Positions 1 through 6,161 of a stretch of 6,807 nucleotides of DNA are shown here, piece by piece. The DNA lies in the NCBI RefSeq assembly GCF_018375725.1, contig NZ_JAHACR010000237.1:1-6807 (forward strand), read 5' to 3'. The notes under the pieces were generated by a model that saw nothing but the letters and a program-made list of their open reading frames with translations, did no database searches and was not told where the DNA came from. The first letter of the stretch is position 1. Each line of letters starts with the position of its first letter. The DNA comes from Burkholderia sp. (GTDB lineage Bacteria; Pseudomonadota; Gammaproteobacteria; Burkholderiales; Burkholderiaceae). A program made the translations under genes and the position numbers.

Positions 1-1037
1 GCGTAACGCTCGCGCAACAAACCGCGCAATTGCTCGCCGCGCGCCATCACGTTGTCGAGCAGGCGCGCCTCCTCGATCACGCGCTGCACTTCGAGCGCCG
101 CCGCGCATGCGGTCGCATGACCGAGATACGTGTGGCCGTGCTGGAAGAAACCCGAGCCGCCGACGATCGCCTGGTAGATCCGGTCGCTGACAAGCGTCGC
201 GCCGATCGGCTGATACCCGGCGCCCAGCCCCTTCGCGATCGTCAGCAGATCCGGCGCGACACCGTCCTCCTCGCATGCGAACAGGTAACCGGTACGCCCC
301 ATCCCCGACATGATCTCGTCGAGAATCAGCAGCACGCCGTACTTGTCGCACACGGCGCGAATCCGCTGCAAATACGTGCGTACCGGCGGCACCGCGCCGG
401 CTGTCGCGCCGACCACGGTTTCCGCGACGAACGCGGCAACGTTCTCCGCGCCGAGTTCGAGAATCTTCTGCTCGAGCTCGTCGGCGAGGCGCTGCGCAAA
501 CGCTTCCTCGGTTTCGTCGGCGCGCTGCTCGCGATACGCATAGCACGGGCTCACGTGATGCGCTTCGATCAGGATCGGCAGGAACGGCTCGCGCCGCCAG
601 GCGTTGCCGCCGATCGCCAGCGCGCCGAGCGTGTTGCCGTGATAGCTCTGCCGCCGCGCGATGAAATGCCGCCGCTGCGGCTCGCCCTTCTCGACAAAAT
701 ACTGGCGTGCCAGCTTGAGGGCCGCCTCGATCGCCTCGGAGCCGCCCGACACGAAATAGACGTGCTCGAGCCCCGCCGGCGCGGCGGCGACGAGCCGGTC
801 AGCCAGCGCCTCGGCCGCTTCGGTCGTAAAGAATGACGTGTGTGCGTACGGCAGCTGTTGCGCCTGGCGCTTGATCGCGTCGATCACGCGCGGATTGCTG
901 TGCCCAAGACACGACACGGCCGCGCCGCCGCACGCATCGATGTATCGCTTGCCGGTCGAATCGACAATCTCGATGCCGTCGCCCGCGACGGCGACAGGCA
1001 AGGTCGCGCGGGGTGCGCGATGGAAAACTGCGGTCAT
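1..1037 (-). CDS. Class-III PLP-dependent aminotransferase (aspartate aminotransferase family), C-terminus beyond window
   Basis: The reverse strand is open from an ATG at 1037 to the window edge, giving 345 codons. Family members are usually about 430-460 residues, so roughly the last quarter is missing. The fold-type I, class-III signature is clear: a phosphate-binding SGGSEA at residues 97-102, SYHGN at 131-135, the cofactor-ring aspartate D240 in ILDEIMSG, and the Schiff-base lysine K269 in TIAKGLGAGYQP. These enzymes are cytosolic and move an amino group from an amine or omega-amino acid to pyruvate or 2-oxoglutarate; the substrate cannot be read from this sequence. The start is supported by a GAGG Shine-Dalgarno (complement of 1044-1047) six bases upstream and by a family-typical N-terminus. 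It is transcribed from its own promoter at 1161-1190. Confidence is high for family, low for substrate. Confidence 0.93.
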   Translation of the reverse strand, partial: MTAVFHRAPRATLPVAVAGDGIEIVDSTGKRYIDACGGAAVSCLGHSNPRVIDAIKRQAQQLPYAHTSFFTTEAAEALADRLVAAAPAGLEHVYFVSGGSEAIEAALKLARQYFVEKGEPQRRHFIARRQSYHGNTLGALAIGGNAWRREPFLPILIEAHHVSPCYAYREQRADETEEAFAQRLADELEQKILELGAENVAAFVAETVVGATAGAVPPVRTYLQRIRAVCDKYGVLLILDEIMSGMGRTGYLFACEEDGVAPDLLTIAKGLGAGYQPIGATLVSDRIYQAIVGGSGFFQHGHTYLGHATACAAALEVQRVIEEARLLDNVMARGEQLRGLLRERY

Positions 1038-1160
1038 AGGTTGCCTCGGGAATCGGGATGCGTGTGTAGCGCCGGCGGCTCGCCTGCCACGGGCCCGCCC
1101 AACAATCTGCAAGCCGGACGGCGGCAGCATGTGACGCGCGCATCAACACACGATGCGCGA

Positions 1161-1190
1161 ATTAAACATTGCCACAACATATGTTGTCAA
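1161..1190 (-). promoter_or_regulatory. Sigma70-type promoter of the aminotransferase gene
   Basis: Read on the minus strand, a perfect -35 hexamer TTGACA (1190-1185) is followed by an 18-base spacer and a -10 of TTTAAT (1166-1161), one mismatch from consensus. Transcription would start near 1154, leaving a leader of about 115 bases before the ATG at 1037. The site lies in a locally AT-richer patch of an otherwise GC-rich gap. The hexamers and spacing are seen directly; activity is inferred. Confidence 0.7.
1174..1187. promoter_or_regulatory. Perfect 14-bp palindrome inside the promoter, candidate operator
   Basis: ACAACATATGTTGT is its own reverse complement. It covers half of the -35 hexamer and most of the spacer of the promoter at 1161-1190, a position where a dimeric repressor would block RNA polymerase. 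No regulator gene for it is visible in the window; a GntR/MocR- or TetR-type protein is possible, but the family is a guess. Confidence 0.5.
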
Positions 1191-1326
1191 CATCGGCAAC
1201 ACGAAAATCGCACCGTCCGCGCGGGCCCCCTTTCTTCCGGAAACCCATCCAGCGGGTGCGCGTCACACACGCGCAGCACACGCAAACCGGCAGCAAGCGC
1301 CTCGCGGCACGCGGCATCGGTCACGC

Positions 1327-1364
1327 AAAAAAACAACGCCGCCGTCCCAAGCAGAACGGCGGCG
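1327..1364 (-). terminator. Intrinsic terminator downstream of the MAPEG gene
   Basis: On the minus strand a perfect 9-bp GC-rich stem (1364-1356 pairing with 1345-1337) closes a 10-base loop. It is followed by TTG and then seven consecutive T (1333-1327). It begins 49 bases after the MAPEG stop codon and lies well upstream of the aminotransferase promoter, so the two minus-strand genes are separate transcription units. Confidence 0.85.
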
Positions 1365-1412
1365 CTTGCAGCGAACGCCCGTTGCCATCGCGCCGCGTCG
1401 GGCGCCCACGCG

Positions 1413-1784
1413 TCACGTGCCGGCGAAGAACAGCCCGGCGACGCAGGCCATGCCGCCAAACCACACGAGCGAGCGCAGCGTCGCCCAGTTGATCAGGTAC
1501 ATCAGCGTATAGACGACGCGAATCGCGACGAACGCGATCGCGAGCTGGTCGACCCGATGCGGATCCGCGCCCGCATGCCATGCGATGACGAGGCCCGCGG
1601 TAAACAATGCCAGCGCTTCCCACGCATTCTGGTGCGCGGCCGCCGCGCGAGCGCGCCAGCCTTCGAGTTTCGCGAGATACGCGCGCGGCGCGCGATTGTC
1701 GTACCCCTTCCTCGCCTTCGCGAGAATCGTCAATGGAAACGGCATCACCGCGACGATGAACAGACACAGCTCGGACGTAGTCAT
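1413..1784 (-). CDS. MAPEG-family small integral membrane protein
   Basis: The protein has 123 residues from the chosen start, typical for bacterial MAPEG (membrane-associated eicosanoid/glutathione metabolism) proteins. Four hydrophobic segments lie at roughly residues 3-22, 54-70, 80-97 and 101-121, consistent with the four-helix inner-membrane fold. The characteristic stretch AHQNAWEALALF follows a basic loop after helix 1. Eukaryotic relatives are glutathione transferases and leukotriene synthases; the substrate of bacterial members like this one is generally unknown. An in-frame ATG six bases upstream (1790) would add two residues, but the GAGG Shine-Dalgarno sits only two bases before it and eight bases before the ATG at 1784, so the latter is preferred. 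A strong terminator follows. The family call is firm; the function is not. Confidence 0.88.
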   Translation of the reverse strand: MTTSELCLFIVAVMPFPLTILAKARKGYDNRAPRAYLAKLEGWRARAAAAHQNAWEALALFTAGLVIAWHAGADPHRVDQLAIAFVAIRVVYTLMYLINWATLRSLVWFGGMACVAGLFFAGT

Positions 1785-2092
1785 CCGCATCCCCTCTCTT
1801 GGCTTACATCGTTCAATGACACAATCGCAGCAAGCTTAGCATTGCGCAGCGCGGTTCGCGCACCGGTTTTCTAGATGGCGCACTCGGCTGCACGTGCCTG
1901 TCGCACGTCGCGGCGGCCCGGTCGTGACGCAAAAATTTCCACCAAATTCGCGACAAATACGTTAATTAAAACTGGTGGATCACCAATACCATAGCGCCCA
2001 ACACTGGTTCGACGTCATCGCGCGACGAGTCAGCCCGCGCAGTGCGCCTCACGCCGCAGCGCTTCGAACGACACCCGACACACAGAACCGCC
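1785..2092. other. Divergent intergenic region between the MAPEG gene and alr
   Basis: No coding signal is convincing in these 308 bases. They must hold the promoters of the minus-strand MAPEG gene and the plus-strand alanine racemase, but no hexamer pair near consensus was found for either. The most distinctive part is 1931-1970, an AT-rich stretch within GC-rich DNA that includes the 8-bp palindrome TTAATTAA at 1962-1969. It is followed by short repeats at 1971-2008, listed separately. Confidence 0.6.
1971..2008. promoter_or_regulatory. Short inverted and direct repeats upstream of alr, possible operator
   Basis: TGGTG (1973-1977) and CACCA (1981-1985) form an inverted repeat around a 3-bp centre. 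The hexamer ACTGGT occurs at 1971-1976 and again at 2003-2008, 32 bp apart, about three helical turns. A further CCACCA lies at 1939-1944. The arrangement next to an AT-rich patch fits a regulator site, but the elements are short and could be chance. Confidence 0.3.
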
Positions 2093-3217
2093 ATGCCTCG
2101 TCCCATCGTCGCCCACATCCGTCCCGACGCCGTTCGCCACAACCTCGAATTCATCCGCGGGATCGTTGCGCAATCCCGAATCTGGGCGGTGATCAAGGCC
2201 AACGCATACGGCCACGGCATCGAGCGGATCTATCCGGGCCTCGCGCCGGCGGACGGCATCGCGCTGCTCGACCTCGACGAGGCCGTGCGCGTGCGCGAGC
2301 TCGGCTGGGACAAGCCGGTGCTGCTGCTCGAGGGCATCTTCGAGGCCGCCGACGTGGCGCTGGTCGAGCACCATCGCCTGACTGTCGCGGTTCACTGCGA
2401 CGAACAGCTCGACCTGCTGATCGCCGCGAAGCCACGGCAACCGATCGATATCCAGCTCAAGATGAATTCCGGCATGAACCGGCTCGGCTTCCGGCCCGCT
2501 GCGTTTCGCGCCGCATGGGAGCGCGCCGCGGGCGCGCCGTCGATCGGCAAGATCACGTTGATGACCCACTTCGCCAATGCCGACGACGGCGAGATCGATT
2601 GGCAACTCGAGCAATTCGATGCCGCGGCCGACGGCATTCCCGGCGAGCGCTCGCTGTCGAACTCGGCCGCGGTGCTGTGGCATCCGCGCGCGCACCGCGA
2701 CTGGGTGCGCCCCGGCACGATCCTGTATGGCGCATCGCCGACCGGCGCATCGCGACACATCGCCGACGTGCCGCTGCGGGCCGCAATGACGCTGACGAGC
2801 AAGATCATCGGTGTGCAGACACTCACGCCGCAGGAAACGGTCGGATACGGCCGCAGGTTCACCGTCGAGCAGCCGATGCGTATCGGCGTCGTCGCGTGCG
2901 GCTATGCCGACGGCTATCCGCGCCACGCGCCGGCCGGCACGCCGATCGCCGTCGACGGCGTGCTGACGCGCGTGGTCGGCCGCGTGTCGATGGACATGCT
3001 GACCGTCGACCTCACGCCCTGCCCGAATGCGGGCATCGGCTCGAGCGTCGAGCTGTGGGGCGATCAGGTGAAGGTCGACGATGTGGCGGAGGCCAGCGGC
3101 ACGATCGGCTACGAGCTGATGTGCGCGCTCGCCCGCCGCGTGCCGGTCGTGGTCGAGCCGTCCGGCGCATCGGCGGCGCAGGCTGCCTCGTTGCGCACAG
3201 GCAGCGGCGGCCGGTAA
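2093..3217 (+). CDS. alr: Alanine racemase (DadX/Alr type)
   Basis: This 374-residue cytosolic PLP enzyme interconverts L- and D-alanine, supplying D-alanine for peptidoglycan or, in DadX-type enzymes, feeding alanine catabolism. The Schiff-base lysine is K35 in AVIKANAYGHG, and the second catalytic base is Y252 in VGYGRRF. GYADGYPRHAP and GRVSMDM, conserved around the active site, follow, and RSLSNSAA and VRPGTILYG are family landmarks. From memory the sequence tracks E. coli DadX closely from its first residues (MxRPI..., lysine at 35), which fixes the ATG at 2093. An in-frame GTG at 2042 would add 17 arginine-rich residues with no family counterpart. The Shine-Dalgarno before 2093 is weak. 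About 18 extra Ala/Ser/Gly-rich residues extend the C-terminus. No dadA (D-amino-acid dehydrogenase) is adjacent, so the catabolic versus biosynthetic role is undecided. Confidence 0.96.
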   Translation: MPRPIVAHIRPDAVRHNLEFIRGIVAQSRIWAVIKANAYGHGIERIYPGLAPADGIALLDLDEAVRVRELGWDKPVLLLEGIFEAADVALVEHHRLTVAVHCDEQLDLLIAAKPRQPIDIQLKMNSGMNRLGFRPAAFRAAWERAAGAPSIGKITLMTHFANADDGEIDWQLEQFDAAADGIPGERSLSNSAAVLWHPRAHRDWVRPGTILYGASPTGASRHIADVPLRAAMTLTSKIIGVQTLTPQETVGYGRRFTVEQPMRIGVVACGYADGYPRHAPAGTPIAVDGVLTRVVGRVSMDMLTVDLTPCPNAGIGSSVELWGDQVKVDDVAEASGTIGYELMCALARRVPVVVEPSGASAAQAASLRTGSGGR

Positions 3218-3228
3218 ATCCATGCACC

Positions 3229-3257
3229 GCCGCCGCGAAACGAAACGATGCGGCGGC
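3229..3257. other. GC-rich hairpin between convergent alr and the crotonase gene
   Basis: An 8-bp perfect stem (3229-3236 with 3250-3257) closes a 13-base loop in the 83-bp gap between the two converging genes. Neither side carries a T tract, so it is not a classical intrinsic terminator. It may stall polymerase or protect 3' ends from both directions; this is weak inference. Confidence 0.35.
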
Positions 3258-3300
3258 CCGGCACGACCGCGACTGCCGGCTCCACGCCCGGCGCCGCCCG

Positions 3301-4095
3301 TCACGTGCGCCAGCGAGCGGGCCGCTTCTCCAGGAATGCGTCGATGCCCTCGCAGGCATCGGCTTCCATCATGTTTTGCGCCATGACATCGCCGGCATAC
3401 GCATACGCTTCGTCGGCCGTCATCTCGCGCTGCCGATAGAACATGGTCTTCCCATATCGCACGGCGGCCGGGCTCTTCGCGACGATCTCGCCGACCTTGC
3501 GAACGATCGCCGCATCGAGCGCGTCCTCCGGCACCGCCTCGTTGACGAGCCCCCACTCGACCGCCGTTGCGGCATCGAGGAAACGTCCCGTGACGAGCAT
3601 GTCGAATGCGCGCTTCGCCGATACGTTGCGGCTCAACGCCACTGCGGGCGTCGAGAAGAACAGCCCGACGTTGATCCCCGACACCGCGAACCGGGCGGTA
3701 TCCGCAGCGATCGCGAGATCGCACGCGGCAACGAGCTGGCAACCCGCAGCCGTCGCGATGCCGTGCACGCGCGCGATCACCGGCACCGGCAACGCGCGGA
3801 TCGCGAGCATCACGCGGCTGCACTGCGCGAACAGCGTGCGATAGCTGTCGAGGTCGGGCTTGCCGCGCATTTCGCGCAGGTCGTGACCGGCGCAGAACGC
3901 CTTGCCCTCGCCGGCGAGCACGACACAGCGCACGTGCGGATCGGCCGCGAGCGATTCAAATGCTTCCCGCAGGGCGGCCAGCATGGCTTCGGACAAGGCG
4001 TTGAACTGCTGCGGGCGATTCAGCCGCAGGGTGACGACGCCGTCGCGGTCGTCGCGCAGCAGGATGGGTTCGGATGCGGCGTGATGCGGTTCCAT
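3301..4095 (-). CDS. Enoyl-CoA hydratase/isomerase (crotonase) superfamily protein, ECHDC3-like
   Basis: The 264-residue protein has the crotonase fold. LRLNRPQQFNALS lies at residues 23-35, and the oxyanion-hole regions are FCAGHDL (67-73) and HGIATAAGCQL (111-121). A C-terminal helix ends in EGIDAFLEKRPARW. The N-terminal landmarks and the GIATAAGCQLVA...CDLA pattern resemble human ECHDC3 as recalled. Family members bind acyl-CoA thioesters. The two glutamates of true enoyl-CoA hydratases are replaced here: the GCE position reads GCQ (Q120), and the PE position reads SG (G140). Classical hydration is therefore doubtful, and the CoA substrate and reaction are unknown. The ATG at 4095 is chosen because GGAGGA lies five bases upstream; the open frame reaching back to 4197 would add 34 arginine-rich residues with no family match. 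It converges with alr and appears monocistronic. Confidence 0.92.
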   Translation of the reverse strand: MEPHHAASEPILLRDDRDGVVTLRLNRPQQFNALSEAMLAALREAFESLAADPHVRCVVLAGEGKAFCAGHDLREMRGKPDLDSYRTLFAQCSRVMLAIRALPVPVIARVHGIATAAGCQLVAACDLAIAADTARFAVSGINVGLFFSTPAVALSRNVSAKRAFDMLVTGRFLDAATAVEWGLVNEAVPEDALDAAIVRKVGEIVAKSPAAVRYGKTMFYRQREMTADEAYAYAGDVMAQNMMEADACEGIDAFLEKRPARWRT

Positions 4096-4100
4096 GATGC

Positions 4101-4106
4101 TCCTCC
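4101..4106 (-). promoter_or_regulatory. Strong ribosome binding site fixing the crotonase-family start
   Basis: GGAGGA on the minus strand lies five bases before the ATG at 4095. It decides the start against a longer open frame that reaches 4197. Confidence 0.8.
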
Positions 4107-4163
4107 AGAAAGGTGGCGGCGCTGCCGCACGGCGTGCGGTGCGCGCGTATCGTTCTGTCCTTG

Positions 4164-4192
4164 CATATAGCACATCGCCGCGATCCCGGGAA
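4164..4192 (-). promoter_or_regulatory. Possible promoter of the crotonase-family gene
   Basis: On the minus strand TTCCCG (4192-4187) and TATATG (4169-4164) are 17 bases apart. The -10 matches four of six consensus positions; the -35 is weak. The position, about 70 bases upstream of the ATG, is suitable, and the element lies in the gap after the chemotaxis operon. It is a candidate only. Confidence 0.35.
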
Positions 4193-4243
4193 TTCACCCG
4201 CCCGCGACGCTGGCCGCACCGGCGGCGTCGAGCGATACGCGTG

Positions 4244-4609
4244 TCAGGCCGCCAGCTTCTTCAGCGCGTCAAGCACCGCGTCGCCCTTGAACGGCTTGAC
4301 GATCCAGCCCTTGACACCGGCCGCCTTGCCGCGCTCCTTCATCGCCGGGCTGCTTTCGGTCGTCAGCATCACGACATTGACCGCCGTGTTCGCAAGCTCG
4401 CCGCGGATCTTCTCGACCATCGTCAGGCCGTCCATGTTCGGCATGTTGACGTCGCTGATCACGAGCCGGATGCCCGGCGTCGCCTTGAGCTTCGCGAGCC
4501 CGTCCTTACCGTCGACCGCGGTCGCGACGTCCAGCCCATGGTTGCGCAGGAAGCCCGCGACTTCGTCGCGCACCGTGCCCGAATCGTCGACCACCAGAAT
4601 TTTCGCCAT
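4244..4609 (-). CDS. CheY-like single-domain response regulator
   Basis: The 121 residues form one receiver domain with no output domain. All phosphotransfer residues are present: acidic pair D8/D9 in VVDDSGTVR, phosphoacceptor D53 in ISDVNMPNMDG, T83 in MLTTES and K105 in IVKPF. It should therefore accept phosphate, probably from a CheA-type kinase encoded elsewhere, and act by binding a partner such as a motor switch, an array component or a phosphatase. The start follows AGGGGG by nine bases. It is last in the chemosensory operon, 20 bp after the receiver/CheX fusion gene. In this context it is the likely substrate of the two CheX-like proteins upstream. Whether it controls flagella, pili or another output cannot be told here. 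Confidence 0.94.
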   Translation of the reverse strand: MAKILVVDDSGTVRDEVAGFLRNHGLDVATAVDGKDGLAKLKATPGIRLVISDVNMPNMDGLTMVEKIRGELANTAVNVVMLTTESSPAMKERGKAAGVKGWIVKPFKGDAVLDALKKLAA

Positions 4610-4629
4610 GATGTATTCCCCCTTCTATT

Positions 4630-5577
4630 TCAAAACAATTCGAGTTCGCCCGACTCGACCATCGGCCCGACGTCCTGCACCGATTCGCGGAAATCCTCCG
4701 GCGACCAGCTCAGGCTGAACACGAAGCGCTGATCGATGCAGACCGACTTGCCCGATGCCGGGTCGGTCATCCAGTACTTGAAGCACAGCTGCGGATATTC
4801 GCCACCGAACGAAATGTATTTCCGCTTGTGATTGACGAGCAAAGGCACCTGAACGGGATGCCGCGAGAGCGCTTCCGCGTCGCCGAGGTAGCGGTTCTTG
4901 AATGCCCCCCAGACGAGGTTGGTCAACTCGCCGAGCACGCCGTTCAGATCGCGAAAATCCGGCGCATCGCCGCAGCCGATCATGTCGAGCAATGGCTGCT
5001 CGCTCGTCTGCAGCAGCATGTAGCCGCGGCACCACGCGCTTTCGAGCGCGATCAGGCTGAACACTTCGCCGAAGATGATCTGGTCGCGAACGATGCACGG
5101 CGTCTCGCGGCGGATCGTCCTGCCCGGAAACAGGCTGTCGAGCCGCGCCTCCGTGATCTCCGAGATACCGCGCACCAGTGCGTTGGGGTAGTCGAAACTG
5201 AAGATGTATTCGTCGATCACGCGCCGCAGCGGCGTCATGTCGCTCGCGATGTAGGTCGCGCACACGACGCGCGCGAGTGCATCCGACAAGCCGTCGATGG
5301 CGGCCTGCGTGTCGCGGCGCAGGATGATCGGCAACTCGGGGCGCAACGCGGCGATCTGTATCGCGACGATCGCACTTTCGGCCGGTGAACCGCCATACTG
5401 CTCAGCCAGCAGGATCGCGCCGAGATCGATGTTCGAGCTCAACACCTGCAACAGCCGGTTGCGGCGCACCTTCAGGCCGATCAGGTTGTGATCGTCGCAG
5501 AAGCGCTTGATCGCGTCCGCATGCGCGGGACTGTCATCCAGCACCAGCACCTTGCTGACGGGTTTACCTTCGGTCAT
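4630..5577 (-). CDS. Degenerate receiver domain fused to a CheX-like domain
   Basis: The 315-residue protein begins with a receiver-like domain (about residues 8-130): KVLVLDDSPAH gives acidic pair D14/D15. Aligned to the CheY-like neighbour, the phosphoacceptor is E59 (A58 if shifted by one), and the Thr and Lys switch residues are R87 and S112. Normal phosphorylation is therefore unlikely. The second half (about 130-305) resembles CheC/CheX chemotaxis phosphatases, with the E-x-x-N signature at E217/N220 in GELTNLVWGAFKN. The last six residues, GELELF, equal those of the CheX-like protein upstream. The ATG at 5577 is preferred because AAGGA lies ten bases before it; a TTG at 5610, overlapping the upstream stop, would add 11 residues without a clear ribosome site. 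Proposed role: dephosphorylation or sequestering of a phospho-receiver. The receiver call is firm, the CheX domain probable. Confidence 0.85.
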   Translation of the reverse strand: MTEGKPVSKVLVLDDSPAHADAIKRFCDDHNLIGLKVRRNRLLQVLSSNIDLGAILLAEQYGGSPAESAIVAIQIAALRPELPIILRRDTQAAIDGLSDALARVVCATYIASDMTPLRRVIDEYIFSFDYPNALVRGISEITEARLDSLFPGRTIRRETPCIVRDQIIFGEVFSLIALESAWCRGYMLLQTSEQPLLDMIGCGDAPDFRDLNGVLGELTNLVWGAFKNRYLGDAEALSRHPVQVPLLVNHKRKYISFGGEYPQLCFKYWMTDPASGKSVCIDQRFVFSLSWSPEDFRESVQDVGPMVESGELELF

Positions 5578-5587
5578 GTCCGCGTGT

Positions 5588-5592
5588 TCCTT
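5588..5592 (-). promoter_or_regulatory. Ribosome binding site supporting the ATG at 5577
   Basis: AAGGA on the minus strand is ten bases before the ATG at 5577 and lies between this ATG and the alternative TTG at 5610. It favours the shorter form of the receiver/CheX fusion protein. Confidence 0.5.
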
Positions 5593-5606
5593 GCATTCGG
5601 ATTCAG

Positions 5607-6161
5607 TCAAAAGAGTTCAAGCTCGCCGCCCGTCTCCATCGCCGTCATGTCGCGGGCATGGAAATCGATCGGCGCATTGGCGCAGATGCACAGCGTCGCC
5701 CCCACGCGCACGGTTTCGCCGAGCGTTACGTCGTACGCCGCGAGATGAGCCGGCGCGAGCGCACGCAGATAGCCGATGCTCGCCGCGCCCAGCAGGTACG
5801 GCGTCGACATGCCCAGATCCGGGAAGTACTCGATCAGCGCCTGGTTCATCGCGCCGCAGCAGAGGTTTGCGACTTCCATGAAGGCTTCCTGCAGCGGCTG
5901 CTGGGTGGTCGCGGCAAAGTAATCGCGAGTGGCGTCGTCATCGCGAAATGTCAGCGTGAGCAACAGGCGGAAAGGCAGTGCCGAGATCGTCAGCACGGCG
6001 ACATCCGCGTCGCGGACGCGCGTATTCCGCTGCTTGCCCGAAGGTTCGTCGGCCACGGCGGCCGGCGCGATTTCGCAGATCCCATTGCCGGCAGCGAGCC
6101 GCGTGCGCGCCGCATGAAAGAAGATCCGCTCGAAGCTCGCCTTCGCGTCCTGGCTGATCAC
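5607..6161 (-). CDS. CheX-like chemotaxis phosphatase-family protein
   Basis: The 184-residue soluble protein carries the E-x-x-N signature of the CheC/CheX/FliY phosphatases at E96/N99 in FMEVANLCCGAMNQAL. In that family these two residues insert into the CheY active site and promote phosphate loss. Alternating hydrophobic strands before and after the motif (ISALPFRLLLTLTF, TLGETVRVGATLCI) fit the family's alpha/beta fold. The C-terminus is GELELF, identical to the next gene product. The start is a GTG whose bases overlap the stop of the MCP-like gene (GTGA), with AAGGAG seven bases upstream inside that gene, so translation is probably coupled. A stretch at about residues 36-50 is polar and lacks the motif pattern; it may be a loop. 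Sequence similarity to CheX is moderate, judged from the motif and context. Confidence 0.82.
   Translation of the reverse strand: MISQDAKASFERIFFHAARTRLAAGNGICEIAPAAVADEPSGKQRNTRVRDADVAVLTISALPFRLLLTLTFRDDDATRDYFAATTQQPLQEAFMEVANLCCGAMNQALIEYFPDLGMSTPYLLGAASIGYLRALAPAHLAAYDVTLGETVRVGATLCICANAPIDFHARDMTAMETGGELELF

Noticed and set aside
1187..1459. 90-codon minus-strand frame with a hydrophobic stretch
   Set aside because: It overlaps the end of the MAPEG gene, and the intrinsic terminator hairpin lies within it. It has no good ribosome site.
840..1874. 344-codon open frame on the plus strand across the aminotransferase start, the promoter and the MAPEG gene
   Set aside because: It runs through a convincing minus-strand promoter and terminator and antisense to a real gene. 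The product is low-complexity and unrelated to any family I know.
2042..2092. In-frame GTG start for alr giving 17 extra residues
   Set aside because: The extra residues have no counterpart in the family, and from the ATG at 2093 the catalytic lysine falls at the usual position 35.
2030..3823. 597-codon open frame on the minus strand
   Set aside because: It is antisense to alr and out of frame with the crotonase gene. It shows no recognisable motif and a shadow-type composition.
1975..4170. 731-codon open frame on the plus strand
   Set aside because: It overlaps alr in another frame and runs antisense to the crotonase gene. Its translation is Arg/Ala/His-rich with no domain, as expected from a shadow frame in GC-rich coding DNA.
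4096..4197. Upstream extension of the crotonase frame by 34 residues
   Set aside because: A strong GGAGGA site directly precedes the internal ATG at 4095, and the extension is Arg-rich and unlike the family.
4205..4230. Imperfect inverted repeat (CGACGC ... GCGTCG) after the CheY-like gene
   Set aside because: It has only a 6-bp outer stem and no T tract on the minus strand, so I do not call it a terminator of the chemotaxis operon.
4094..4732. 212-codon plus-strand frame antisense to the CheY-like gene
   Set aside because: It is the complement of a well-supported receiver gene and has shadow composition.
5578..5610. TTG start at 5610 for the receiver/CheX fusion, overlapping the upstream stop as TTGA
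   Set aside because: There is no clear ribosome site before it, while the ATG at 5577 has AAGGA upstream and begins just before the first receiver strand.
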